DNA from: Archangium sp.
Lineage (GTDB): Bacteria; Myxococcota; Myxococcia; Myxococcales; Myxococcaceae
NCBI GenBank assembly: GCA_030681645.1
Contig: JAUXRX010000025.1
Coordinates: 124,001-188,000, forward strand
Reading direction: 5' to 3'
DNA: 64,000 nucleotides
The notes under the pieces are model-generated. The model was given only the letters and a program-made list of their open reading frames with translations, was not told the DNA's origin and did not search any database. The position numbers and the translations under genes are program-made. Positions 1-8,643 of the stretch are shown here, one piece after another (the first letter of the stretch is position 1; each line of letters opens with the position of its first letter).

Positions 1-1202
1 TCGACATCATGTGGGACACCGTCGACTCGTTCGCGCGGGAAGCGAGCGAGCTCAAGGAGAAGGGCCTCAAGGCCCGCTCCATCATCCAGGAAGACTGGAG
101 CCGCGGCGGTGACGGCATCGTCTCGCTCAAGACCATCAAGTCGGTCGAGGATCTCAAGGGCAAGCGCATCGCCAGCACCAAGTTCACGCCCTCGCACTGG
201 CTGCTGCTGTTCCTGCTCTCGCAGTCGGGCCTCTCGCCGGCAGATCGCGCGGAGATCGAGAAGAACATCGTCTTCACCGCCGAGGCTCCGCAGGCCGCCG
301 CCATGTTCAAGGCCGGCAAGGTCGACGCCGCCGTCACCTGGGAACCCGACCTCTCGGGCGCCGTCACCGCGCGCGAGAACGAGGCGCACGTGCTGGTGTC
401 CACCACCTCGGCCACCAACGTGATCGCCGACACCCTGGTGGCGCGGCAGCAGCTGGTCGACGAGGCGCCCGGCGCGGTGCAGGCCTTCGTGGCAGGCTGG
501 TTCGACGCCATCAGCGTGATGAAGGAAGACCCCCAGAGCACCAACCAGCTGATCGCCGACTCCCTCAAGCTCACCACCGACGACGTGTCGGGCATGCTCT
601 CGGGTCTCAAGCTCACGTCGTACGCCGACAACGCGCTCTTCTTCGGGCTCTCGGGCCCCAAGTCGTACTTCGACTCGCTCTTCAACGGCGCCTTCGTCAT
701 CTGGCGCAAGAAGGGCGTGGTCAACACGGTGGTCGACGCCCCCGACTTCAAGGACTCGCGCTTCGTCTCGGCGCTGGCGAAGGACTACGCCAGCCAGAAG
801 GTCGAGGAGTCGTTCGCGTTCAAGGACAAGCCCAAGGTGTCCGACCGCGCCATCGTGAACAAAAGCCTGTCGATTCACTTCACCACCGGCTCCGACGAGA
901 TCATGCCGGGCAGCTACTTCACGCTCGACTCGCTGGGCGAGACGATGCTCGCCTTCGGCAACACCTACCTGCAGGTCGAGGGCAACACCGACAGCCGCGG
1001 CAGCGAGGCGGCGAACAAGACGCTCTCGCAGCGCCGGTCGGACTCGGTGAAGGCGTACCTGGTGAAGAACTTCAACCTCGACGCCAAGCGCTTCGTCACC
1101 GTGGGCCAGGGCAGCGCCAAGCCGATCGCCCCGAACGAGACCGAAGATGGGCGCGCGCTGAACCGGCGCACCGACATCAAGGTCGTCCTCAATGCCCAGT
1201 GA
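1..1202 (+). CDS. ABC transporter substrate-binding protein fused to OmpA domain (5' partial)
   Basis: The reading frame is open to the window edge (codons GAC ATC precede the first ATG at 9), so the N-terminus and signal peptide are missing. The first ~270 visible residues look like the second part of a NitT/TauT (NMT1/TauA-like) periplasmic binding protein: SVEDLKGKRIAS, then FKAGKVDAAVTWEPDLSGAV. From about residue 280 it becomes an OmpA C-terminal domain with the peptidoglycan-binding signature NTDSRG, LSQRRSDSVKAYL and a final NRRTDIKV. The fusion should hold the binding protein on the cell wall in the periplasm. The stop overlaps the start of the permease gene, so the importer genes are coupled. 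The ligand cannot be told; relatives bind nitrate, sulfonates, bicarbonate or thiamine precursors. Confidence 0.88.
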   Translation, partial: DIMWDTVDSFAREASELKEKGLKARSIIQEDWSRGGDGIVSLKTIKSVEDLKGKRIASTKFTPSHWLLLFLLSQSGLSPADRAEIEKNIVFTAEAPQAAAMFKAGKVDAAVTWEPDLSGAVTARENEAHVLVSTTSATNVIADTLVARQQLVDEAPGAVQAFVAGWFDAISVMKEDPQSTNQLIADSLKLTTDDVSGMLSGLKLTSYADNALFFGLSGPKSYFDSLFNGAFVIWRKKGVVNTVVDAPDFKDSRFVSALAKDYASQKVEESFAFKDKPKVSDRAIVNKSLSIHFTTGSDEIMPGSYFTLDSLGETMLAFGNTYLQVEGNTDSRGSEAANKTLSQRRSDSVKAYLVKNFNLDAKRFVTVGQGSAKPIAPNETEDGRALNRRTDIKVVLNAQ

Positions 1203-2041
1203 GGTGAAACCTCCAGTTCGTGCGAGGGCCACGCCCTCGGTTTGGGCGCTGCGGAGCAACATCCCCGCGGGGCCCGCGCGCCTGGCGTCGGTGGTCAGCC
1301 TGGGCGTGCTGATGCTCGCGTGGTGCGCGGTGAGCTACATCGAGGTCGAGCGCGGGGGGCAGAAGGTGCCGCTGGTGCCGCACTTCTTCCTCCCTGCGCC
1401 TGACCAGGTGATCAAGAGCCTGTTCTATTTGATCTTCGAGAAGGACCTGCTGCAGGCCGTGCTGGTGAGCGCGATTCGCATCGCCAAGGCGTTCGGGCTG
1501 TCGCTGGCGGTCGCCCTGCCCCTGGGCATCGCGATGGGCAGCTTCGAGATCGTCAACCGCATCTTCGACCCGATCATCGCGCCGATGCGCTACCTGCCGA
1601 TCACCGCGTTCATCCCGCTGCTGATCCTCTGGTTCGGCATCGACGAAGCGCAGAAGGTGGCGTTCCTCTTCCTGGGCACGGTGGTGTTCCTGCTGCCGGC
1701 GGTGGTCGACGCGATCCGGGCGGTGCCCGAAGAGCTGATTCAGACCGCCTTCACCCTCGGTGCGTCGAAGGCCCAGGTGATCCGCACGGTGCTGATCCCC
1801 GCGGCGCTGCCGCAGATCTTCGACGGCTTCCGGGTGATGAACGCGATCGCGTGGACCTACATCATCCTCGCGGAGATCGTGAACGCGCAGAGCGGCATCG
1901 GCTACATCCTGCAGCTCGCCGGGCAGCACAACAAACCCGAGTGGAGCTTCGCGGGCATCCTGGTGGTGGGCATCATCGGCATCATCACCGACGTGTTGAT
2001 CCGTCTGGTCAACCGCTTGCTGTTCCCCTGGAGGGAAGCCG

Positions 2042-2049
<8 letters not shown>
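1192..2049 (+). CDS. ABC transporter permease, NitT/TauT (SsuC/TauC-like) family
   Basis: Inner-membrane permease of 285 residues, the usual length for SsuC/TauC/CmpB proteins. A long hydrophilic N-terminus is followed by about six membrane segments, and the cytoplasmic EAA loop is seen as TAFTLGASKAQVIRTVLIPA, where the ATPase docks. PMRYLPITAFIPLLILWFGI is typical of this family. Its ATG lies inside the last codons of the binding-protein gene and its end overlaps the ATPase gene, so the three form one translationally coupled importer. Substrate unknown; sulfonate, nitrate, bicarbonate or another small anion are possibilities from family membership alone. Confidence 0.93.
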
Positions 2050-2911
<862 letters not shown>

Positions 2912-2916
2912 GCGTC

Positions 2917-3765
2917 ATGGGTGAAGGCGGCGGTGCTCCGAACTACCTGAAGGCCGCCTTCCTGAACGTCTACAACCTCGCCCTGTTGGGCGGGGCGGCG
3001 ACGGCGGCGGCGCTCACCGGCGACTGGCTCATCGGCCTGGGGGCGGTGGGCATCGAGGCGCTCTGGCTGGTGCTGGGGCCGGACCTGAAGCCCTTCCAGC
3101 GGGCGGTGCGCGAGAGCGAGCGGAACGAGCGCGAGAAGGAAGACCGGGCCCGGGTCGAGAAGCTGATGGCCGAGCTGTCGGAGCGCGAGTGGCAGCGCGC
3201 CAAGGCCCTCGACGAGCTGCGGCGCGAGATCGAGCGCGACATGGCGAACAACCCCTCGTTCCAGGCGATCCTGCTGGCGACCGAGTTGGAGAAGCTGTCG
3301 CAGCTGCACGCGTCCTTCGTTCGCCTGGCGGCAGCGTGCCGGCGCTCGGAGAGCTACCTGCAGGCGGTGGACATCAAGGACCTGCAGCGGCAGATCACCG
3401 CGCAGCAGAACCTGCAGGAGAAGATGGCCGACGAGTCGGTGCGCGAGCTCGCGGGGAAGAACGCGACGGTGCTGCAGAAGCGGCTCGAGACGATCAAGGA
3501 GATCGAGACGTTCCTGGCGCGCGCGCGCGGGCAGATGAACTTGATCGAGAACTCGGTGCGGCTGCTGCGTGACCAGGCGCTCACCATGACCAGCCCCGAT
3601 CAGCTCACCGAGCAGCTCGACGACCTGCTGTCGGGCGTCGACGCGGTGCAGGCGAGCGTGAAGGAAGCCGAGGCGCTGATCGGCGGCAAGGTGATGGAGC
3701 CGATCGCGCCCATCGCCGGGCCCGAGAGCGCGGGGCAGCAGCAGTCCGGTCGCGTCCGCGAGTAG
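2917..3765 (+). CDS. membrane-anchored coiled-coil protein linked to the ABC importer
   Basis: Unrecognised protein of 282 residues. An amphipathic start (NYLKAAFLNVYN) leads into two adjacent hydrophobic segments at about residues 17-60, then ~190 residues rich in Glu/Lys/Arg/Leu with heptad character, that is, a long cytoplasmic coiled coil. It begins 5 bases after the ATPase stop and therefore is very probably the fourth member of the importer operon. The two-helix hairpin plus coiled-coil plan resembles XpaC/TelA-neighbourhood proteins, but I see no motif that proves such a relation. The start ATG was chosen because the frame upstream is the out-of-frame shadow of the ATPase gene. Confidence 0.8.
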   Translation: MGEGGGAPNYLKAAFLNVYNLALLGGAATAAALTGDWLIGLGAVGIEALWLVLGPDLKPFQRAVRESERNEREKEDRARVEKLMAELSEREWQRAKALDELRREIERDMANNPSFQAILLATELEKLSQLHASFVRLAAACRRSESYLQAVDIKDLQRQITAQQNLQEKMADESVRELAGKNATVLQKRLETIKEIETFLARARGQMNLIENSVRLLRDQALTMTSPDQLTEQLDDLLSGVDAVQASVKEAEALIGGKVMEPIAPIAGPESAGQQQSGRVRE

Positions 3766-3767
3766 CA

Positions 3768-3791
3768 GGGAAAAGGGGGACAGGCTGCTTT
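3768..3791. repeat. left 24-bp inverted repeat (GGGGACAGGCTGC family)
   Basis: The 24 bases here are the exact reverse complement of 4816-4839. The two copies bracket the metalloprotease gene and lie hard against the stop codons of the genes on either side. The core GGGGACAGGCTGC recurs in the palindrome at 48320. Repeat families of this form are common near REP-type elements; no transposase is nearby. Confidence 0.85.
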
Positions 3792-3794
3792 GTC

Positions 3795-4775
3795 TCAGGG
3801 CTTCGGCTGCAGGGTCTTCAGCTTCGCCACGGCTCGAGGGAGAAACGCCGACAGCGGCTCGCCCTTGTCCAGCGCCTCACGCAGCATCGGCCTGAGCAGC
3901 ATCGCGTAGAGCTTGAAGCGCAGGTACGCGTCGGTCGGCTTCTTGCCACGCAGCACGTCGGCCGCGAGTCCATCAGCGAGCTCGTCGAGCCCCTCTGCGT
4001 TCGCCCCGAGGATGCCCGGGGAGAAGGCATAGGCAATTCCTTCGTTCAGCGTCTGCTGGTCGAGGCCGCTCACCTGCGCCGCCGCGCTCGCGAGGTCGGC
4101 GCTGCGCGCCGCGAGCACGGCGTGGAACACCTCATGGAGCAGCGTCGGCATGGGGTCAGGCGTCGCCTGCGTCTCCAGCACCAACCTGCCTCCGTTGAAC
4201 CCACCGCCGCTGTTGCCCGGCTCCGGGTTGGGAATGAGGAAGACCGGGATGACCACGGCTCCCGGATGCTCGGAGAACTTCACGAGCCTGCTCATGGTCC
4301 CCGCAAGCGCTTCCCGCTGCTGCACCAACCGGGTGCGAAAGCGGAGGTTCTCCTCGCGGCCAGCGTCGAGGAGCGGGCGGAGCCTCAGGGCAAAGTGCGA
4401 GAGGATCTTCTTCTCCGCGGTGACTTCCGCAGGGCTGAGCAGCCCTGCCTTCGACGCGTCGGCCGTCGCCTTCGCGATGGTGGCGTCTACGTAGAACGCC
4501 TGCTCGAAGCCGTGCCCCCAACCCCGCGCCTTCCGCAGCTCAGCGTGCTGCCCGAGCAGGGCGCGGTCTTCGGCGGTGAGCCGCAGGTTCGCCTCTGCCC
4601 AGCGGGAATACTGCAGGTGGCAGAACTCGCTCCACCGGGAGAGCTGATCGACCACGTGAAAGACCTGGGCGGCCTCCGCTTCCGAGACGCGGAGCGTGAC
4701 CTCGCCCATCACCACGTCTGCGCTCGACGGTGGCCCAGCGGCAAGCACCCACGCCAGCATCAGCCCAGTCAGCAC
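3795..4775 (-). CDS. putative secreted zinc metallopeptidase (HExxH, gluzincin-like)
   Basis: Protein of 326 residues with a signal-peptide-like start (LTGLMLAWVLAAGPPSSAD). Residues 214-218 read HEVFH, a HExxH zinc site, followed 27 residues after its Glu by NEGIAYAF, which supplies a plausible third ligand Glu245 as in gluzincins. A Gly/Asn-rich stretch (GNSGGGFNGG) precedes the site and may be the substrate-edge region. No named peptidase family was recognised. The start is GTG; an in-frame ATG five codons in is an alternative. The gene stands alone between 24-bp perfect inverted repeats that almost touch its stop, so it may have arrived as a unit. Confidence 0.72.
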   Translation of the reverse strand: MLTGLMLAWVLAAGPPSSADVVMGEVTLRVSEAEAAQVFHVVDQLSRWSEFCHLQYSRWAEANLRLTAEDRALLGQHAELRKARGWGHGFEQAFYVDATIAKATADASKAGLLSPAEVTAEKKILSHFALRLRPLLDAGREENLRFRTRLVQQREALAGTMSRLVKFSEHPGAVVIPVFLIPNPEPGNSGGGFNGGRLVLETQATPDPMPTLLHEVFHAVLAARSADLASAAAQVSGLDQQTLNEGIAYAFSPGILGANAEGLDELADGLAADVLRGKKPTDAYLRFKLYAMLLRPMLREALDKGEPLSAFLPRAVAKLKTLQPKP

Positions 4776-4815
4776 GAGCGGCTTCTACCCGCAGGCAGCA
4801 GCCGCCGGGACCAAG

Positions 4816-4839
4816 AAAGCAGCCTGTCCCCCTTTTCCC
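4816..4839. repeat. right 24-bp inverted repeat (GGGGACAGGCTGC family)
   Basis: Perfect inverted partner of 3768-3791. It ends one base before the stop codon of the OmpA/TSP3 gene and 40 bases upstream of the metalloprotease start. Together the two copies could form a snap-back structure or mark a formerly mobile segment. Confidence 0.85.
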
Positions 4840-4840
4840 G

Positions 4841-6016
4841 TCACTGCTCGGCGATGTTGAACTCGGTGCGGCGGTTCTCGGCCTTGCCCGCGCTGGTCGA
4901 GTTCGAGGCGATGGGCTTGGTCTCGCCGTAGCCGATCGCTTCCATGCGCGGCGGGTCGATGCCCCGCTTGATCAGCGCCGACATCACCGAGTTGGCGCGG
5001 TTCTGGGACAGCCGCAGGTTCGACGCGTCGGGGCCCACGGAATCGGTGTGGCCCTCGATGCGCACCTTCTTGATCTGCGCGTTGTCCTTCAGGGCCAGGG
5101 CGACCTCGTCGAGGATCTTCTCGCTCTCGGCGCCGACGATCTTCGCGCTGTTGGTGGCGAACTTGATCTGCTTCTTGATCTCGATGCGGTCCTTGGTCAC
5201 CGCCACCAGCGAGTACTTGCGCGGGCAGCCCTTGTTGTCGACCGGCCCTGGGTCCATCGGGCAGTCGTCGCGATCGTCGGGCACGCCGTCGGCGTCATTG
5301 TCGAGGTCGGGGCAGCCGTCTTCGTCCTGGAAGCCGTCCTTGTCCTCGGGCTCGTTCGGGCACTTGTCCTTGTCGTCGTTGAGGCCGTCGCCGTCCTTGT
5401 CGAGGATCGGGCAGCCCATGTTCTGCATCGGCCCTGCTTCGTTCGGGCACTTGTCGGCCGTGTCGAGGATGCCGTCGTTGTCGTTGTCGGGCTCAGGGCA
5501 GCCGTCTTCGTCCTGGAAGGCGTCCATGTCTTCCGGCTGATCGATGCACTTGTCGGACGGGTCGAGAATGCCGTCGCCGTCGCGATCCTTCGGGGCCTCG
5601 ATGGGGCAGCCCTTGTTCGCCACCGGGCCGGGCAACGAGGGACACTGGTCGTCCTTGTCGAGGACCGTGTCGCCGTCCTTGTCGGTCTCTTCGATCTTCA
5701 CCACCAGCTGCGGCTGTTCCTTCACCACCACCTGGCGCGGCGCGCAGTCACGGCTCAGCGCCACGGCCTTCTTGGCCATCGCCTCGGCCTCGACGATGTG
5801 TTCGTACGCGCGCTGCGAGTTGCCCTCGTCGAGCTCGCCGAGCGCGAAGTCGAGGTTGGCCTCGGCCGACGCCAGCTCACGTGGGGCGCAGCGCAGCGCG
5901 TTCGACCGCCGCGCGCGCTCGATGTCGGTCTTGATGATGTCGCCGGACGCGCGGATCTGCGGGCCGCTGTGGCAGGCCGCGAAGCTCAGCATCAGGGCGA
6001 GACTGGCGCGCCTCAT
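4841..6016 (-). CDS. outer-membrane OmpA-family lipoprotein with thrombospondin type-3 repeats
   Basis: Mature protein of 391 residues with a lipobox-like signal (MRRASLALMLSFAAC). Residues ~25-100 resemble the DUF4398 fold of the gene upstream. The middle carries five to six Asp-rich TSP3 calcium repeats (DKDGDTVLDKDDQCP, DRDGDGILDPSDKC, DNDNDGILDTADKCP and so on). The last ~110 residues are an OmpA peptidoglycan-binding domain (EGHTDSVG, LSQNRANSVMSAL, ENRRTEF). It probably links outer membrane and peptidoglycan through a calcium-stiffened arm. The start was set at ATG 6016 because it overlaps the upstream stop (ATGA) and begins a clean signal peptide; longer readings are shadow sequence. 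Confidence 0.9.
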   Translation of the reverse strand: MRRASLALMLSFAACHSGPQIRASGDIIKTDIERARRSNALRCAPRELASAEANLDFALGELDEGNSQRAYEHIVEAEAMAKKAVALSRDCAPRQVVVKEQPQLVVKIEETDKDGDTVLDKDDQCPSLPGPVANKGCPIEAPKDRDGDGILDPSDKCIDQPEDMDAFQDEDGCPEPDNDNDGILDTADKCPNEAGPMQNMGCPILDKDGDGLNDDKDKCPNEPEDKDGFQDEDGCPDLDNDADGVPDDRDDCPMDPGPVDNKGCPRKYSLVAVTKDRIEIKKQIKFATNSAKIVGAESEKILDEVALALKDNAQIKKVRIEGHTDSVGPDASNLRLSQNRANSVMSALIKRGIDPPRMEAIGYGETKPIASNSTSAGKAENRRTEFNIAEQ

Positions 6017-6366
6017 GGCGTGGGCACCACCGGAGGCTCCGTCGGCGTGGGCTCGTTGCGGCGACCGACCTTGAGCGCCGTGTCGCGGGCGCGGGTGGCG
6101 AAGTCGACGGCCTTCTTGCCGTAGTCGACCGCCTGCTCGAAGTCGGAATAGCCGACTTCTTCTTTCGACTTCGCGAAGTAGAGATTCGCCGCCGTCCACT
6201 CATACGGGGCGAGCTTGTCGGCCTGCGCGGTGCGCGCGGCCTCGAGCATCGTCTCGGTGTCGATGAGGTACGAGGTCGATTGAACCGGCCCGCAGCCTGA
6301 AACACACAGAACGGCCAGGGTGGTCAGAACCCACCGCAGCACCTGGATCGCAGAAGGTCCCGACAT
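6013..6366 (-). CDS. DUF4398 family lipoprotein
   Basis: Small protein of about 117 residues. The N-terminus is a lipoprotein signal (LTTLAVLCVSGCG), the body a helical repeat region (AAANLYFAKSKEEV-like, then FEQAVDYGKKAVDFATRARD) characteristic of DUF4398, and the tail is Pro/Thr-rich. DUF4398 proteins are commonly encoded beside OmpA proteins, as here, where the stop overlaps the ATG of the OmpA/TSP3 gene. The two likely work together at the outer membrane. A start six codons further upstream (6384) is possible but adds only MGASRA. Confidence 0.8.
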   Translation of the reverse strand: MSGPSAIQVLRWVLTTLAVLCVSGCGPVQSTSYLIDTETMLEAARTAQADKLAPYEWTAANLYFAKSKEEVGYSDFEQAVDYGKKAVDFATRARDTALKVGRRNEPTPTEPPVVPTP

Positions 6367-6471
6367 CGCTCGCGAAGCTCCCACGCTGTTCCCACTCGGT
6401 CAATCTTTTGGGGGACTTGCTCACCGTCAGGGGATTGCCCGGGCCCGCAGATCACCCATACTGTGGGCACT

Positions 6472-6723
6472 ATGGCTGGAAAACTGCCCTCGGGCTCCTC
6501 CCCTTCTCTCCCTGGTGCGCGTCCGCGTGCGCAGGTGTCGTACGAGGGCGAGGACGAATTCAGCGCGATGTCGCTCGACCCCAACCGGAAGAAGCAGCTC
6601 AAGGACAAGCAGCAGATCGCCCCCCGGGCGCCCGGAGAGAAGGAATCGGTCAAGGTCGACGAGCTCAAGGCGACCAACGATCAAGGGATCGTGGGCCTGT
6701 TCCGCAAGATCTTCTCGAAGTAG
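6472..6723 (+). CDS. small hypothetical hydrophilic protein
   Basis: Protein of 83 residues without a signal peptide or membrane segment. The N-terminus is Ser/Pro-rich and probably disordered; the C-terminus (NDQGIVGLFRKIFSK) is a short amphipathic helix that could touch a membrane or partner. It is divergent from the DUF4398 gene and 11 bases upstream of the DUF962 gene, so the two may be co-transcribed. A GTG three codons upstream is an alternative start. Function not recognised. Confidence 0.6.
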   Translation: MAGKLPSGSSPSLPGARPRAQVSYEGEDEFSAMSLDPNRKKQLKDKQQIAPRAPGEKESVKVDELKATNDQGIVGLFRKIFSK

Positions 6724-6734
6724 GCACCTCGCCC

Positions 6735-7097
6735 ATGAAGAAGACCCTGACGACCTTCGAGGCCTTCTGGCCGTTCTATCTGGGCGAGCACTCGCTGCCC
6801 GCCACGCGGTGGATCCACTTCGTAGGCACCACCATCGCCCTGGTGAACCTGGTGATGGCGATCGTGTACCTGGCCCCGCTCTACATCCTGAGCGCGCTCT
6901 TCTCGGGGTACCTCTTCGCCTGGGTCAGCCACTTCTTCATCGAGAAGAACCGGCCCGCGACGTTCACCTACCCGGCCTGGTCGTTCATCGCCGACTGGAA
7001 GATGTGGGCGCTGATGGCCACCGGCCGCATCAACGCCGAGCTGGCGAGGCACCGGATCGCACCGAAGACCGCGGCCGCGCCTCAGGCCGAAGCCTAG
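6735..7097 (+). CDS. DUF962 / Mpo1-like membrane protein
   Basis: Protein of 120 residues with two to three membrane segments. The motif order is that of the DUF962 (Mpo1/YGL010w-like) family: FWPFYLGEHSLPATRWIHFVGT, then a hydrophobic pair, then WVSHFFIEKNRPATFTYPAWSFIADW with the conserved His and Glu-Lys-Asn-Arg-Pro run. Yeast Mpo1 is a dioxygenase acting on 2-hydroxy fatty acids, and His residues in these motifs are its iron ligands; a similar role here is inference. Its last 4 bases overlap the convergent PEGA gene. Confidence 0.82.
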   Translation: MKKTLTTFEAFWPFYLGEHSLPATRWIHFVGTTIALVNLVMAIVYLAPLYILSALFSGYLFAWVSHFFIEKNRPATFTYPAWSFIADWKMWALMATGRINAELARHRIAPKTAAAPQAEA

Positions 7098-8578
7098 AAC
7101 GTCCCGCTCACGTGCAGGGCCCCGCCGGCTGGCGACGCGCTCAGCGCCAGGCTGGTCGTGCCCGCGGGAAACAGCAGCAGGCCGAGCGCGCCCGCCACCA
7201 GTGAGCCTGCGCCCGCACCGAGGAGCGAGAACGCGACCACCCGGGTCGTGTCCACGATGACCATGAGCTCGAGCGCTTCCTTCCCCGCCGCCTTCGAGTA
7301 CGGAGAGAACCTGCCGGTGGGCATGGGGTCGCTGATGCCCCGCAGGCGGTAGCGATCCCCTTCTCCCACCGCGTACAGGAGCCCGCCCGCCAGCGCCGCG
7401 GCAGCGCCCACGCCGAGCAGCGTGAACGACGCGATCCGACCCGTGCTCAGCCCGCCAGGCGCGTCGAACGTCGGCTGCCGGGCATCGACGACGGGCGAAG
7501 GCGGCGGGGGCTCCAGCCCTTCGACTGCGCTCACGACGGGCTTCGCCGGATCCATCGCGAGCGCGGGCTTCTGCCCGGTGATGCCGACCTGCTCCTTGCC
7601 GGTGATGAGGAAGGTGGCGAGGTTTGCGACCAGCGCGGGAGTCACCGCACCGCTGCGTTCCTGCTGGCCGGTGGAGAGCTCGATCAGCGAGCCCGAGATG
7701 AACGGCGGCTCGCCCTGCTTGCCCGTGTTGCGCAAGATGATCACGCTCTCGGCGGCGACGAGCTGGGCGAGCTTGATGGCGGCGCCGTCATCGGGGCCGG
7801 CCAGACACAGCGGCGCCTGCAGCCCCAGGCTCCCCTCGAACGAGAGATCGACGCTGAGCTTCGAGTCGCGCGGCAGCTCGACGCGGTGCGGAAACGAGAC
7901 CCTTCCCGGCGCGGTGACCGCGACCCGGTACGAGCCAGGCACGAGCTCGAGCTTGAGGGGCGTGGCGCCCATGGCGAGCCCGTCGATGAAGACGGTGGCC
8001 GCCGGCCCTGCCTCGACGCGCACCAGGAGGCTCGCCTTGCGGGTGCGCCCCAGCTCCTTCTTCAGCGCCTCGACCGCGGCGACGGCCGTGGGCGGGTGCG
8101 CGTCGGGGTCGAGCTTGAACGCGGGGTCGAGGCGCACGATGCGGCGGAAGGCGTCGTTCATCTCCTTCGGGTGGTCGTTGTTCTTGTGCACCAGCGCCTG
8201 CAGCACGAGCGCGGCCTGCGTCACCGGCCAGGGCCGCGCCTCGGGTGAAGCGCGCTCGAGCTCGGCCAGCGCGCGCTCGACCAGCTCGAGGGCGCGATCG
8301 GGGGTGCCGCCGTAGAAGAGGGCCCTGGCCGACTCCACCTGGCGCTCGATGTCCTGGAGGCTGCGGGTGGGGCGGGGGCGGACGATGTCGAGCACGCCCT
8401 CGCCTTCCATCAGCTGCGCGCCCAGCAGCTTCGTGGCGGCGTCGCGAAAGTCCTTCGCGCCGCTGATCAACGAGGGGTCGGCGCAGTCGCCGCCCGCGAC
8501 GATGACGGTCTTCTTCCCTGCCCGGGCCTGGCCCGCCACCAGCACCACCGCCACCACCACCATGCTCGCCAATCGCAT
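7094..8578 (-). CDS. PEGA-domain secreted protein with C-terminal membrane segments
   Basis: Protein of 494 residues starting with a signal peptide (MRLASMVVVAVVLVAGQARA). An N-terminal helical, TPR-like region (residues ~70-160) includes RIVRLDPAFKLDPDAHPPT, which is typical of myxobacterial PEGA proteins. A PEGA domain follows (VFIDGLAMGATPLKLELVPGSYRVAVTAPGR). The C-terminal third has two hydrophobic segments (TLLGVGAAAALAGGLLYAV; SLLGAGAGSLVAGALGLLLF). Probable envelope protein of unknown role, divergent from the Ser/Thr kinase gene, with which it shares a 65-base promoter region. The ATG chosen begins the signal peptide. Confidence 0.8.
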   Translation of the reverse strand: MRLASMVVVAVVLVAGQARAGKKTVIVAGGDCADPSLISGAKDFRDAATKLLGAQLMEGEGVLDIVRPRPTRSLQDIERQVESARALFYGGTPDRALELVERALAELERASPEARPWPVTQAALVLQALVHKNNDHPKEMNDAFRRIVRLDPAFKLDPDAHPPTAVAAVEALKKELGRTRKASLLVRVEAGPAATVFIDGLAMGATPLKLELVPGSYRVAVTAPGRVSFPHRVELPRDSKLSVDLSFEGSLGLQAPLCLAGPDDGAAIKLAQLVAAESVIILRNTGKQGEPPFISGSLIELSTGQQERSGAVTPALVANLATFLITGKEQVGITGQKPALAMDPAKPVVSAVEGLEPPPPSPVVDARQPTFDAPGGLSTGRIASFTLLGVGAAAALAGGLLYAVGEGDRYRLRGISDPMPTGRFSPYSKAAGKEALELMVIVDTTRVVAFSLLGAGAGSLVAGALGLLLFPAGTTSLALSASPAGGALHVSGTF

Positions 8579-8643
8579 CAGTTGGACCCCCGGGCCACGA
8601 AGACTAGAGTCGCCGCTCCTAGCAAGGGAGGCGGCTGAGGGGA

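Noticed and set aside
7158..8315. Plus-strand frames opposite the PEGA gene
   Set aside because: Ser/Arg/Pro-rich shadows without start signals or domain motifs.
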